A stretch of DNA of 64,000 bases from Brevibacillus antibioticus (GCF_005217615.1 NZ_SZNK01000001.1:432001-496000); one strand, 5' to 3'. Shown: positions 1-8,186, counted from the stretch's first letter. The notes: a model not told the origin generated them from the sequence alone. Numbers and translations: made by a program.

Positions 1-140
1 AGACATAGACGGCGTACCTGCCCCCCTAAGACTCCCGTTCCCGTAATGGAAGTGCCTGTATATTCCTGAAATGTGCTACAATCGTACTTGGGCGTCTATC
101 GCGATGCCTACTTTATCAGAAAACAGGAGTGTTACACACC

Positions 141-170
141 ATGATCATCCAGTTCATTCGTCTACGGTAA
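141..170 (+). CDS. Nine-codon leader peptide (MIIQFIRLR), candidate macrolide-sensing attenuator
   Basis: A short ORF reading M-I-I-Q-F-I-R-L-R-stop lies between the probable promoter and the rRNA methyltransferase. It has a good Shine-Dalgarno (AGGAG at 125-129, about 11 bases before the ATG). It ends with Arg-Leu-Arg, the +X+ motif known from the ErmD leader to stall ribosomes when a macrolide or ketolide sits in the exit tunnel. The hairpins behind it (194-220 and 241-264) fit an attenuator. The ORF and motif are seen directly; the drug response is inference from the leader class and from the nature of the downstream gene. Confidence 0.6.
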   Translation: MIIQFIRLR

Positions 171-193
171 TGTGAGGTACAGATCAACGTAAT

Positions 194-264
194 CCCGCAT
201 TTTTGTGAAAATGCTTGGGGTTTATTTGACTGTGCCTTTTTTCATTCACCGAAATACGAATGAA
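194..264 (+). promoter_or_regulatory. Two hairpins between leader peptide and rRNA methyltransferase
   Basis: The first hairpin pairs GCATTTT (197-203) with AAAATGC (208-214) around a TGTG loop. The stem can extend by CCC (194-196) with GGG (217-219) across a two-base bulge, and is followed by the T-rich run TTTATTTG, which is terminator-like. The second pairs TTCATTC (241-247) with GAATGAA (258-264), directly before the weak ribosome binding site and the ATG at 280. This is the arrangement expected of a translational or transcriptional attenuator controlled by the 141-170 leader. The structure is read by eye only. Confidence 0.45.
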
Positions 265-279
265 TGGGGTGCTTTTTTG

Positions 280-1137
280 ATGTCTACAACTATCTCCCAG
301 CATGTGGGGATTTTTCGTTGTCCATTTTGCCAAGCAACTATGCGCAACGTACCTGCAACTAGTTTGGTATGCAACAATCATCATTGCTTTGATTTATCCA
401 AGCACGGCTACGTTCACTTGGCTACGCGAACCTACAAAACAAAGTATGACAAGCAATTGTTTGCAGCGAGAAGGACCATAATGGAGCAAGGGTTTTTTGA
501 TCCATTGTATGATGTGTTGAGTGAAGTCATCCTGCATACGGCAGAACCTGAGGAAAGCCAGATATACGTACTGGATGCAGGATGTGGCGAAGGCTATCAT
601 TTGTCGCAGGTTCGGCAAAGAGTGATGCAAACAAGCGAAGTCCCCTTTATCGGAGTGGGTGTCGATCTCGCCAAAGAGGGAGTTATGCTCGCGGCGAAGA
701 GCGATCCAGAAGTAGTTTGGTGCGTCGGGGATTTGACGAAGGCACCGTTTGCGGATAGACAGTTTCCTTACATTTTTAATCTCTTATCTCCATCCAATAC
801 GGATGAGTTTCATAGACTTCTGGCTGATGAAGGACGGATAATCAAAGTCATTCCAGAGGCGAACTATTTGCGAGAGCTACGGGAAGTCTTGTATCAAGAG
901 ACGCCCAAAACAAAATATGCGAATCATCGTACAATCGACCACTTCAAAACCAGCTTCCAGCTAGTCGGCAAGGAGCGGGTTCAGTATCAGTTCCGACTGG
1001 ATGAAGGGAGTCTTGCTTCCCTGCTCCAGATGACTCCGTTGGCATGGGGAGCGACACCTGAGCAGTTGGAACAAGTGTCTGACTTGGTAGGAGTGGACTT
1101 GACGATCGACTTGGTTGTGTTGATTGGCAGGAAATAA
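280..1137 (+). CDS. rlmA: RlmA(II)/TlrB-type 23S rRNA (guanine-N1) methyltransferase
   Basis: A 285-residue SAM-dependent methyltransferase. The N-terminus holds a zinc-binding pattern C14-P-F-C17 ... C31 ... H35 with the spacing of the RlmA zinc finger, followed by F-D-x-S-K-H-G-Y-V-H-L, typical of the family. The SAM-binding loop is V-L-D-A-G-C-G-E-G-Y. Gram-positive members (RlmA-II, TlrB) methylate G748 in helix 35 of 23S rRNA, which lines the macrolide tunnel and adds tylosin-type resistance. An upstream in-frame GTG at 205 has no ribosome site and would lengthen the protein before the zinc finger, so the ATG at 280 is preferred; its own ribosome site is weak, which suits attenuation by the 141-170 leader. 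Whether it acts on G745 or G748 cannot be told here. Confidence 0.85.
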   Translation: MSTTISQHVGIFRCPFCQATMRNVPATSLVCNNHHCFDLSKHGYVHLATRTYKTKYDKQLFAARRTIMEQGFFDPLYDVLSEVILHTAEPEESQIYVLDAGCGEGYHLSQVRQRVMQTSEVPFIGVGVDLAKEGVMLAAKSDPEVVWCVGDLTKAPFADRQFPYIFNLLSPSNTDEFHRLLADEGRIIKVIPEANYLRELREVLYQETPKTKYANHRTIDHFKTSFQLVGKERVQYQFRLDEGSLASLLQMTPLAWGATPEQLEQVSDLVGVDLTIDLVVLIGRK

Positions 1138-1140
1138 AAC

Positions 1141-1196
1141 AGCGACTGTCCTGAGCGGGAAAAATCCGTTCGGTACGGTCGCTTTCTTATTTTTAG
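1141..1196 (+). terminator. Intrinsic terminator after rlmA
   Basis: AGCGACTGT (1141-1149) pairs imperfectly with ACGGTCGCT (1175-1183), followed by a T-rich stretch (TTCTTATTTTT). Confidence 0.6.
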
Positions 1197-1206
1197 ATGG
1201 TCTTTG

Positions 1207-1235
1207 TTGACAGCGTTCTTTCTTTTTTTGAAAAT
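1207..1235 (+). promoter_or_regulatory. Candidate sigma-A promoter of the sigma factor gene
   Basis: A perfect -35 (TTGACA, 1207-1212) is followed after 17 bases by GAAAAT (1230-1235), a 4/6 match to the -10 box. The spacer is T-rich. Confidence 0.4.
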
Positions 1236-1271
1236 AAGTATGAATAGTCGGAAAAATATCGGAGGGATAGT

Positions 1272-2024
1272 ATGGGGGCTGATCAGGATAAGGCTTCCTT
1301 TTTGCGCGTAAAACCTTTTCTAGCGGATATCCAAAAGCATTGCTTGTCCCTCACGAAAAACGACTGGGATGCGGAAGATCTCCTCCAGGAAACATTGACG
1401 AAGGTGTACCGTTCCTTGCAGCAGGCTCCAGACAGAGAACTAACCAAGGCATTTTTGAGGCAAATTGCTACGAATGCCTGGATTGATCATTGCAGGAAGG
1501 GAAAGGCGAATGAGCATTCCACCCTGTTTGATGAAGCGATCTATTTGCACCAGTCCAGTTTATCCGATGCGTTTGTGCAAAGAGAGGTGTTCGAGCAACT
1601 GGCTGATCGTCTAAATGCCAGACAGATGGTGCTGATTCTCATGATGGACATTTTTTCGTTTACGGCGCAGGAAACAGCCACATTGCTGCATATGACCGTA
1701 GGGGCAGTGAAGGAAGGGGTGAAGAGGGCACGTCAGCGATTGTTCGTCTTGGCAGAGCGATCCAGGCAGGATGAAGGCCTGTCTAACAAAAAGAAATTCG
1801 ACAAAGCTGGACATCGTGATTCGTCCGGATTTGTATCAAAAGAAGGGTTCGAGCAATTTTTGACTGCCTTTCGTGCAGGAGATGCCTATGCGATTTGTCA
1901 AACGTATCTGCGCCTCGCCAAACAGGGCGTGAGCGTGGAAAAGGTTTCGGGAGCGGGCGATCGCCTTTTCTTTGCTGTTCGTGACCCGGATGGACATTTG
2001 CTGCATTTTTTTCAAAAATGGTAG
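1272..2024 (+). CDS. ECF-like sigma-70 family factor with half-VOC C-terminal extension
   Basis: A 250-residue RNA polymerase sigma factor with region 2 (about residues 15-80, including A-E-D-L-L-Q-E-T) and region 4 (about 108-160, a helix-turn-helix with T-A-Q-E-T-A-T-L-L-H). There is no region 1 or 3. After region 4 comes a basic linker and then about 70 residues ending in R-D-P-D-G-H-L-L-H-F-F. This tail aligns by eye with the C-terminal half of the VOC protein encoded next door (Y-x-x-L-x-x-x-G-V/I-x-V ... R-D-P-D-G-H-L-x-H). The ATG at 1272 follows GGAGG at 1261-1265. No anti-sigma gene is adjacent, so the extension may be the regulatory or ligand-sensing part; that is inference. The genes it controls are unknown. 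Confidence 0.8.
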   Translation: MGADQDKASFLRVKPFLADIQKHCLSLTKNDWDAEDLLQETLTKVYRSLQQAPDRELTKAFLRQIATNAWIDHCRKGKANEHSTLFDEAIYLHQSSLSDAFVQREVFEQLADRLNARQMVLILMMDIFSFTAQETATLLHMTVGAVKEGVKRARQRLFVLAERSRQDEGLSNKKKFDKAGHRDSSGFVSKEGFEQFLTAFRAGDAYAICQTYLRLAKQGVSVEKVSGAGDRLFFAVRDPDGHLLHFFQKW

Positions 2025-2102
2025 AGGTACCCGTTTCTTTTTGTTCTTTTCTTTCGTTTATGAGGGTGAAAGTACATATTTGAAATAAAGGAGCGAACAC
2101 AA

Positions 2103-2516
2103 ATGAGTATCCATGTGCGTAATTTTGCGGTTGTACAGCTGCCAGTCAAAAACTTGGAGGTATCCATAAAGTGGTACCGTGATGTGCTCGGCATTCCGTT
2201 TACCTTCGAATTTTCTCCTGGAGACAATGAGGCGTGGTTGAACGTAGGCGGAGTAGGTCTCGGGCTTATTCGTTGTCCGGAAGTTCCTCGTTTGGACTTT
2301 ACCGATATGGCAGGACAGGCCCAGCCGATCATCTCCTTGCAGGTAGACCAAATCCATGAGGTTTATGAGGAGCTGAAAAGCAAAGGAATCGAAGTAAGTG
2401 AAATGACGTACAAACGAGGCGGAGGCTACAGCTTTCGATTTCGTGATCCAGATGGGCACTTAAATCACCTATGGGGTGGATGGCCTTCTGCTGAGGATGA
2501 GGAGAGAAACACATAG
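2103..2516 (+). CDS. VOC (glyoxalase/bleomycin-resistance) family protein
   Basis: A 137-residue single VOC domain made of two beta-alpha-beta-beta-beta modules. The first begins V-Q-L-P-V-K-N-L-E-V-S-I-K-W-Y-R-D-V-L-G; the second ends F-R-D-P-D-G-H-L-N-H-L-W-G-G-W. The family binds a metal or small molecule and includes glyoxalases, dioxygenases and antibiotic-binding proteins; the substrate cannot be told from sequence. The start ATG follows AAGGAGCG. It lies 78 bases after the sigma factor gene on the same strand, with no terminator seen between them, so the two are probably cotranscribed. The shared tail motif links the two proteins. Confidence 0.8.
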   Translation: MSIHVRNFAVVQLPVKNLEVSIKWYRDVLGIPFTFEFSPGDNEAWLNVGGVGLGLIRCPEVPRLDFTDMAGQAQPIISLQVDQIHEVYEELKSKGIEVSEMTYKRGGGYSFRFRDPDGHLNHLWGGWPSAEDEERNT

Positions 2517-2590
2517 AGATACCCGATTCTATAAATGCCATCTGTGAGAGTTATGCAGGTGGTTATTCTTATCAACGGGGCTGCAGTGGG

Positions 2591-3049
2591 GAGAAGAATA
2601 TTTCCAGTCTACGCTCCGGGCTACGTCCTGCCAGGGAGTGGGTACTGTCCGCTCCGCAGTAATTTGCGGGGAAATGCAAAAGTGGTAGCCGCTACGTCGC
2701 GTGGGCACGTTGCATTTCTTTTGCCCGCAAATCACTGCGAAGCTGGGTTGGACTTCGAAAGTCGCTAGGACTGGAAATATTCTTCTCTGGCGTAGCTAAT
2801 GATTTGTCCTCAATCTTTCAAAGCCTATCTGAAAACCAACAGCTCGCAAGGAAACAGGAGAAATAAGCGAAGGTCTTTGGGGCACCTACCGAGGCGCAAT
2901 GGCAAAAGCGAAACACGCCTTTAAGCGTCCACTTCTGAGAAGCATCCTTGAGTCTCTACTTTGGACGCGGTTTCGCTTTTTCCATGGTGCCGTGCAGTCA
3001 ATCCCCCTAGCTGGTGACCCAAGAAGCTGGAGCGTTTTCTCCTGTTTCC
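2591..3049. repeat. 459-bp composite hairpin element, copy 1
   Basis: Two long imperfect palindromes in a fixed arrangement. Unit A (2591-2787) is bounded by a perfect 19-base inverted repeat (GAGAAGAATATTTCCAGTC at 2591-2609, complement at 2769-2787), with a nested stem built on ATTTGCGGG/CCCGCAAAT. Unit B (2850-3049) is bounded by GGAAACAGGAGAAA and TTTTCTCCTGTTTCC, with nested GGCAAAAGCGAAAC/GGTTTCGCTTTTTCC and GCGTCCA/TGGACGC. Copies 2 and 3 at 7473-7931 and 11074-11532 have exactly the same length. Short ORFs inside it are not credible genes. It fills the gene-free stretch 2517-3252. Confidence 0.85.
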
Positions 3050-3100
3050 TCCCACCACGACAGCCTGAAAGCGAGGCTTTTCACATGTAACTGTAGTGGG

Positions 3101-3150
3101 GAGAAGAATATTTCCAGTCTACGCTCCAGGCTACGTCCTGCTAGGATGTT
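3101..3150. repeat. Partial unit A (left end only)
   Basis: The first 50 bases of unit A (GAGAAGAATATTTCCAGTC to CTGCTAGGATG) recur here, right after copy 1, without the rest of the unit. The same truncated end follows copy 2 at 7983-8032. Confidence 0.75.
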
Positions 3151-3163
3151 CGTACTTTTTGAC

Positions 3164-3209
3164 GGATGCCACTCCCAAAACAACTAACCTTGCTCTTGGG
3201 GTGGCATCC
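3164..3209. repeat. Hairpin downstream of blaR1 copy 1
   Basis: GGATGCCACTCCCAA (3164-3178) pairs with TTGGGGTGGCATCC (3196-3209), a stem of about 14 pairs. It sits just past the end of the minus-strand BlaR1-like gene. No T-run follows on the minus strand, so it is not a classical intrinsic terminator. A degenerate version follows copy 2 (8098-8143). Confidence 0.5.
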
Positions 3210-3252
3210 AAAACCATCTTCTCTTCTACCGTACAGTACTAGTACGTCCTTA

Positions 3253-5493
3253 CTACTTCAAGTTCTGAAAGTCTACCGCTTTTTGGCTCATCAGGTAGGA
3301 AACAATCTCTTCCTCATTGGACACTTCGTCCGTAAACGTGACTTTGAAACAAACGTCATTTTCTCTCCAGAAATAGGAGATGAGAGTTGGATCCTCTGCC
3401 TTGCTCGACTCTCCAAAGCGCTTGTATTTCTCCGTTTTGAACACTTCATTTCCAGCGATTTTCAGCATGTTTACCTTAACTTTGTACGCTTCGTCCATAG
3501 CGTAGTGAAATGCTACATTCCCATTCTTTTTCATATCTTCGTATATTTTCGTGTCTTTGATTTGATCAAACGAGATTCTATCTTCCCACTTCAATCTTTT
3601 GTTTTTCTCAGCAACATCGTAGTTAATCCCAAGGAACAGGGTCTTATAATCTTCCTCATTTGCCGGCATGCTGAAATTTACTTTTGAGCTTATATCTGCT
3701 GCTGTAGCTTTGAACTGTCCCGGGAGCTCTAAAGGAAATTTAGGAGTAAACCCTATTGCTTTTGAGCCATGCTGTACATCTTCCGTATCGTGTAAGCCCA
3801 TGACGTAACTGGAATAGCCTACATAGCGTTCTTTCATCGTTTGATCCGGGTATTTCACATTCGAGATCATTTTCACAATGTCTTCTTGAGGATCACTGGC
3901 AAAACTACCAATGTTATACTGTATTCCGTTATCTTGCCATAGATAGTAAACGTAGTTAATGTGGTTTTTGGGGCTAAGAAAAGTAACTTTCATTACATCT
4001 AACCCTTGGACATTCAAATTTTGCTCCTGTATTTTTTGTTCCTCATCCCCCTTTATTTGTTCATCCACGATTATTTTGTAAGCCGCTTCCAATCCATGTA
4101 GTCCGCTACTTGCAGAAAAGCTCACATCATTAGAGGATGGACCTCTAAATTCAATCTGAACGTGAGTTTCTTTATTGGTACGCAACTTTCTCTGATCGAT
4201 ATACATTCCTCTAAACTCATAGTCCATAGCAAGCACATCAGGAACTTTAAAGGCAAAACCAGTTGTCTGCATTCCTTTTGATAAACGGTCGTATGTTCGC
4301 TCATCCGAATCAAACAAAAGTCTAGCCTCTTGCTCTGTATTAGCCTGATCGGAAGCGACTGGCTTGACGGTACTCTCTACCTTCACTGCTGCATTCGTAA
4401 GGGTCACCGAACTCATCAAAGCTACGCACAAAACGGCAGCAACCGAGAGCTTGTAAGATCCTGCTTTAAAGCTTTTTATCATTTGAATTCTCCTTATCAG
4501 TTGATTCTTGTTATTTGCTTCGGTAAAGGGAAGCAAGTGAAGCGGCTGGCGCTTGGTAGAAAAACGCTGCAAAAATTGAATGATCGTCATCCCGTAGGGC
4601 ACTGACTCATCTTCACCCAGAACATTCAACACATAAGCGTCACACGCAAGCTCCCGGTCGGACTTCATCTGTTTGACACACATCCAAATAAAAGGGTTCA
4701 TCCAGTGAATGGCGAGAGCAAGTAGACCCAGCAGGTTCCACGCGATGTCTTTTCTTTTGTAGTGGGCAAGTTCGTGGGAGAAGACATGGGTAAGCGCAGA
4801 GGTGTTCGATTCCTTGCATATCTCTTCGGGACAGTAAATCCATGGATGGATCAACCCTGAGATATGCGGGCTTTTTCTATCGCTTCCTGAAAAGATAGGG
4901 ATTGGTTTGGTGATGCCAAATCTTTTTCGGCAATCATCTAGGATGGAAATGACTTGTGGGTCGGTCACGACTTTGAGGCTACTCATTCTGCTTCTGGTTC
5001 GCAACAGGTAAGCACACATAAATCCAAGCAGGGAAATACATCCGATTAGCCAAACGATGGCTGCTATTTTAACGCCAAGGGTGTGAGTGTCCTCGATAGG
5101 GTCTGGATCGATTTTGATTGGGTGGGATATGGAGGGATCCAGAAGTTTTTGATTTTCTGGCTGTTTTGTCTTATCATTTTGAGGTGAGTTTGTTTGTTTG
5201 CTGTTTTGCTCTATCTCTTTTTGTGACGCGTCATTCGCAACAGGGGAGTGGGGGGGAACAGCATTTTTTATGCTGTCTACGCCTAGTTGCCAGATATTGA
5301 AGATGCTTACCGGACTGTCAGGGAGAAAAGGGAACAGAAGCCGTATTAACACAATCAGCCAAAGCGCGTGGTGAAGCCGAGCGCTTATTCGGTGATGAAA
5401 GAATTTCTTGATGGCTATCACCATGAAAGCGACGAGGCTAGCTCCAATGGTGGCATCAAAAACCCATAAAAAAATATCACATAGCATATTCAT
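3253..5493 (-). CDS. BlaR1-like M56 membrane metalloprotease with novel two-repeat sensor domain
   Basis: A 746-residue protein of the BlaR1/MecR1 peptidase family (M56). Hydrophobic segments lie at about 11-28, 42-58, 142-164, 252-272 and 346-368. The zinc protease motif H-E-L-A-H is at 240-244 with the third-ligand region R-E-L-A-C-D near 281. In this family ligand binding outside activates the protease, which leads to cleavage of the BlaI-type repressor. Unlike true BlaR1, the outer C-terminal half (about 370-746) has no penicillin-binding SxxK/SxN/KTG set. Instead it holds two similar halves (starting T-G-F-A-F-K-V-P and I-G-F-T-P-K-F-P), so the signal is probably not a beta-lactam. ATG at 5493 follows an AGAGGT site; the gene is cotranscribed with the repressor at 5539-5940. 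Confidence 0.85.
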   Translation of the reverse strand: MNMLCDIFLWVFDATIGASLVAFMVIAIKKFFHHRISARLHHALWLIVLIRLLFPFLPDSPVSIFNIWQLGVDSIKNAVPPHSPVANDASQKEIEQNSKQTNSPQNDKTKQPENQKLLDPSISHPIKIDPDPIEDTHTLGVKIAAIVWLIGCISLLGFMCAYLLRTRSRMSSLKVVTDPQVISILDDCRKRFGITKPIPIFSGSDRKSPHISGLIHPWIYCPEEICKESNTSALTHVFSHELAHYKRKDIAWNLLGLLALAIHWMNPFIWMCVKQMKSDRELACDAYVLNVLGEDESVPYGMTIIQFLQRFSTKRQPLHLLPFTEANNKNQLIRRIQMIKSFKAGSYKLSVAAVLCVALMSSVTLTNAAVKVESTVKPVASDQANTEQEARLLFDSDERTYDRLSKGMQTTGFAFKVPDVLAMDYEFRGMYIDQRKLRTNKETHVQIEFRGPSSNDVSFSASSGLHGLEAAYKIIVDEQIKGDEEQKIQEQNLNVQGLDVMKVTFLSPKNHINYVYYLWQDNGIQYNIGSFASDPQEDIVKMISNVKYPDQTMKERYVGYSSYVMGLHDTEDVQHGSKAIGFTPKFPLELPGQFKATAADISSKVNFSMPANEEDYKTLFLGINYDVAEKNKRLKWEDRISFDQIKDTKIYEDMKKNGNVAFHYAMDEAYKVKVNMLKIAGNEVFKTEKYKRFGESSKAEDPTLISYFWRENDVCFKVTFTDEVSNEEEIVSYLMSQKAVDFQNLK

Positions 5494-5538
5494 GCCTTCT
5501 ACCTCTTTACAGTAAGATCTGCTGCTTTGTCATTCTTC

Positions 5539-5940
5539 TCATCTGTCATCGCCTCTACTGCCCATGTCTCTCTGCTTTTCATTCAGAATCTTTTGGAGAT
5601 GCTCGATGTCCTTCTGGGACAACTTGACGTCTTCTAAAAAATTGGTCATCATCATGTCTGCCGCCCCGCTAAAGACTCTTTTCAAAAACGACTGGCTCTC
5701 TGCCCGGATGCATTCTTTTTCGGAAATCAATGGAAAATACTTATAGCCCCTTCCCGATTTTTCAAAACCGATCACCTTTTTCTTCAAAAGTCTGTTGATG
5801 AAGGTACGAACAGTTTGATCGGTCCACTCGATTTCATCAGGCAAGAGGAGTGCGATATTCTCAGCGTTTATAGGGTTGTTCTTCCAAATAATCTTCATGA
5901 TTTCCCACTCTGCTTCCGAAATTTTCGGGAGATTGTGCAT
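5539..5940 (-). CDS. blaI: BlaI/MecI/CopY-family repressor, copy 1
   Basis: A 133-residue winged-helix repressor (E-A-E-W-E-I-M-K-I-I-W, then Q-T-V-R-T-F-I-N-R-L-L-K-K). The C-terminal dimerisation region contains the F-L-E-D-V-K-L-S segment expected near the cleavage zone of this family. The start at 5940 is set by a perfect AGGAGGTGA eight bases upstream; a longer in-frame reading from 6051 would run through the operators and has no ribosome site. It represses its own operon with the BlaR1-like gene through the two dyads at 5967-6015. It differs from copy 2 (10428-10829) at only two residues, near Lys/Asn in the first helix and Ser/Asn near the C-terminus. Confidence 0.9.
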   Translation of the reverse strand: MHNLPKISEAEWEIMKIIWKNNPINAENIALLLPDEIEWTDQTVRTFINRLLKKKVIGFEKSGRGYKYFPLISEKECIRAESQSFLKRVFSGAADMMMTNFLEDVKLSQKDIEHLQKILNEKQRDMGSRGDDR

Positions 5941-5966
5941 GTACTCACCTCCTAATCCATCTTTTG

Positions 5967-6027
5967 ATTTACAAATGTAAATATAATCTGTTGGGTTAAT
6001 ATTACAAACGTAAATGGAATGTGTCAA
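5967..6027 (-). promoter_or_regulatory. Sigma-A promoter with two BlaI-type operators, copy 1
   Basis: On the minus strand, TTGACA (6027-6022), a 17-base spacer and TAATAT (6004-5999) make a near-ideal promoter. A dyad ATTTACGTTTGTAAT (6015-6001) covers the spacer and touches the -10 box; a second perfect dyad ATTTACAAATGTAAAT (5982-5967) lies in the early transcribed region. Both match the TACA-N2-TGTA core of BlaI/MecI operators. Confidence 0.8.
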
Positions 6028-6141
6028 GAGTTCTTTTCCATTTTTAACCATCTGTTGCTATTTACGTGTGTGGGCTCAGCAGCAAACTCAAAAATGGCCA
6101 TTCCGCAAAGGATGGCCTTAAATCATGCTATCAACATTCAT

Positions 6142-7362
6142 TCAGTAATCGCGTGCTGCGTCGAACCAGCTTTGAGCCATCTCCTCCGTGATAGGCTGGC
6201 CGATTTGGTGGTCAGACTGGCTTAGTTGCCATACAGCTTCACCAAGGTCTTCTCGTTCAGTGGTTTCGATACCTTTGAGGGTGTTGAAACGCACGGTGAA
6301 GGTGGTAATGGCTGCCTCCGCATCAGCAAGGCTGCGGGCTTGGGCCAAGGCCGCTTGTGCAACGTCATAGGTTTCATTAGCTAGCTTGGCCAGACGTTTC
6401 GGCCAGGACGAAAATGGGCGGCCAAACTCGGTCGTCCACCACTCAGGCTTCCGTAATTGGCTCACGGAAGCGTAGCTAGTCCACGGGCGGGTGTTAGCTC
6501 GCGCTTTCATTTGCTGCCTCAGCCGCTTGCCCGTAATCTCCTCCACGTTATAGGCGATAAATCTGTCAAGCGACGGCCACACATTTAGTGGCGGTAAGTC
6601 ACCCAGATCAGGCATGAAGCGCAGCTCCAAATTCATTAACTGGGTCTGACGAGCTAGCAGCTCCAAATCGCAGAAATTCCCCCACAAACTCAGTGATGTA
6701 AGATTTTGAAATTTATTCAGGCATTCCAGCGAGATAGGCTGCGCTAGCGGTTCATTTCGAAGCGTCAGGCTCGTGACCTGGTGCAGCTCGCCCAGATCGG
6801 GTAGCAAGAAGGGCTCATGATTCTTGCGGCGGCTTGTGCGCGGTTTCAGTGTCAGAGAGGATGGCATGTCGCCATCGACGGAGAAACGCGATAGATCGCC
6901 AGCTACACTCAGACGGAAATATTCAGAGACCCGGGTCTTCGGGAGATTCAGATGCAAACGGCTATCAAACTGGTCCAGTTCGATATGCAAGCCGTGCAAT
7001 TTGGACTGGCTGGCGTCGACGTCTATGTCTTTGGGCAGGATCGGAAACCATGCCATTTCTTCAATAGGGCGTTCTTTGGCCCAGTCGAAGAAGCTCGTGT
7101 CACTCCCTGCGTAGTACAGGACTCGCGGCCAAGGCGAGCCAGCTGGCGTGGCGAAAGAATCGAATACGTGCCAATTGATAGGCGTATAAGGATCGACGTG
7201 TAGGTCTGTTTTATTGCCCGCTTGTGACGGTCCAATGGAGAGGCTGCCTACGCCGGGCTTGAGAACAAGTGTGTGGCTGTGAGGGCCAGTCAGGTCGATA
7301 GGATAACGACCATCCTCTATGATAGAACCAGCAGGAGAACGAACTTGTTTATGAATTGGCAT
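6142..7362 (-). CDS. Leucine-rich-repeat-containing protein of unknown function
   Basis: A 406-residue protein that I do not recognise. The middle (about 195-275) carries loose leucine-rich repeats (V-T-S-L-T-L-R-N, L-T-S-L-S-L-W-G-N, L-M-N-L-E-L-R). The C-terminal 120 residues are alpha-helical and alanine-rich (A-Q-A-A-L-A-Q-A-R-S-L-A-D-A-E-A-A). No signal peptide or membrane segment is visible, so it is probably cytoplasmic. ATG at 7362 follows GAAGGAAGGA. Its base composition looks clearly more G+C-rich than the BlaR1/BlaI copies on either side, which suggests separate acquisition. It sits exactly between the two duplicated blocks, on the same strand. Function unknown. Confidence 0.7.
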   Translation of the reverse strand: MPIHKQVRSPAGSIIEDGRYPIDLTGPHSHTLVLKPGVGSLSIGPSQAGNKTDLHVDPYTPINWHVFDSFATPAGSPWPRVLYYAGSDTSFFDWAKERPIEEMAWFPILPKDIDVDASQSKLHGLHIELDQFDSRLHLNLPKTRVSEYFRLSVAGDLSRFSVDGDMPSSLTLKPRTSRRKNHEPFLLPDLGELHQVTSLTLRNEPLAQPISLECLNKFQNLTSLSLWGNFCDLELLARQTQLMNLELRFMPDLGDLPPLNVWPSLDRFIAYNVEEITGKRLRQQMKARANTRPWTSYASVSQLRKPEWWTTEFGRPFSSWPKRLAKLANETYDVAQAALAQARSLADAEAAITTFTVRFNTLKGIETTEREDLGEAVWQLSQSDHQIGQPITEEMAQSWFDAARDY

Positions 7363-7472
7363 TTAACTCATCCTTCCTTCTTAACTCCTGACTTATCCAC
7401 TATGTATCAACGATATCAATACCTTGGGGCATACTAAAAATATAGCATAGAAAGGGCAGTTACCGCGGTGGA

Positions 7473-7931
7473 GAGAAGAATATTTCCAGTCTACGCTCCG
7501 GGCTACGTCCTGCTGGGATGTATAGACTGTCCGCTCCGCAGCGATTTGCGGGGAAATGCAAAAGTGGTAGCCGTTCCGTCGCGAGGGCACGTTGCATTTC
7601 TTTTGCCCGCAAATCACTGCGAAGCTGGGTTGGACTTCGAAAGTCGCTAGGACTGGAAACATTCTTCTCTGACGTTGCTGTTCAATGATTCTCAATCTTT
7701 AAAAGTCACTTGAAAACCCAACAGCTCGCAAGGAAACAGGAGAAATAAGCGAAGATCTTTGGGGCACCCACCGAGGCGCAATGGCAAAAGCGAAACACGC
7801 CTTTAAGCGTCCACCTCTGAAAAGCATCCCTGAACCTCTACTTTGGACGCGGTTTCGCTTTTTCCATGGAGCCGTGCAGTCAATCCCCCTAGCTGGTGAC
7901 CCAAGAAGCTGGAGCGTTTTCTCCTGTTTCC
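7473..7931. repeat. 459-bp composite hairpin element, copy 2
   Basis: Same organisation as copy 1: unit A 7473-7669 with the terminal inverted repeat (one mismatch on the right arm, AAACATT for AAATATT) and unit B 7732-7931. Differences from copy 1 are scattered substitutions, many in loops. It occupies the gene-free stretch 7363-8186 together with a truncated unit A. Confidence 0.85.
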
Positions 7932-7982
7932 TCCCACCACGACAGCCTGAAAGCGAGGCTTTTCACATGCAGCTGCAGTGGG

Positions 7983-8032
7983 GAGAAGAATATTTCCAGT
8001 CTACGCTCCGGGCTACGTCCTGCTAGGATGTT
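7983..8032. repeat. Partial unit A after copy 2
   Basis: The same left-end fragment of unit A as at 3101-3150, followed by a short copy-specific sequence and then by sequence shared with the end of blaR1 copy 1. Confidence 0.7.
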
Positions 8033-8186
8033 TCGCATCATCGATGACAAGCCGGATTTTCCGTGATCAGGGCATTTTTGAAACCGTACTTTTTGACGGA
8101 TGCCACTACCAAAACAACTAGACTTGCTCCTGGAGTGGCATCACAAACCATTTTCCGTTCTACGGTACAGCACTTGTACGTCCTTA

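Noticed and set aside
2535..3090. Short plus-strand frames within the hairpin elements (also 7468-8026 and 11069-11555)
   Set aside because: They lie within palindromic repeats, lack ribosome sites and change by frame between copies; no coding signal.
3166..3687. A 173-codon plus-strand frame at the end of both BlaR1 copies (also 8100-8621)
   Set aside because: It is antisense to the sensor domain; its presence in both copies follows from the duplication alone.
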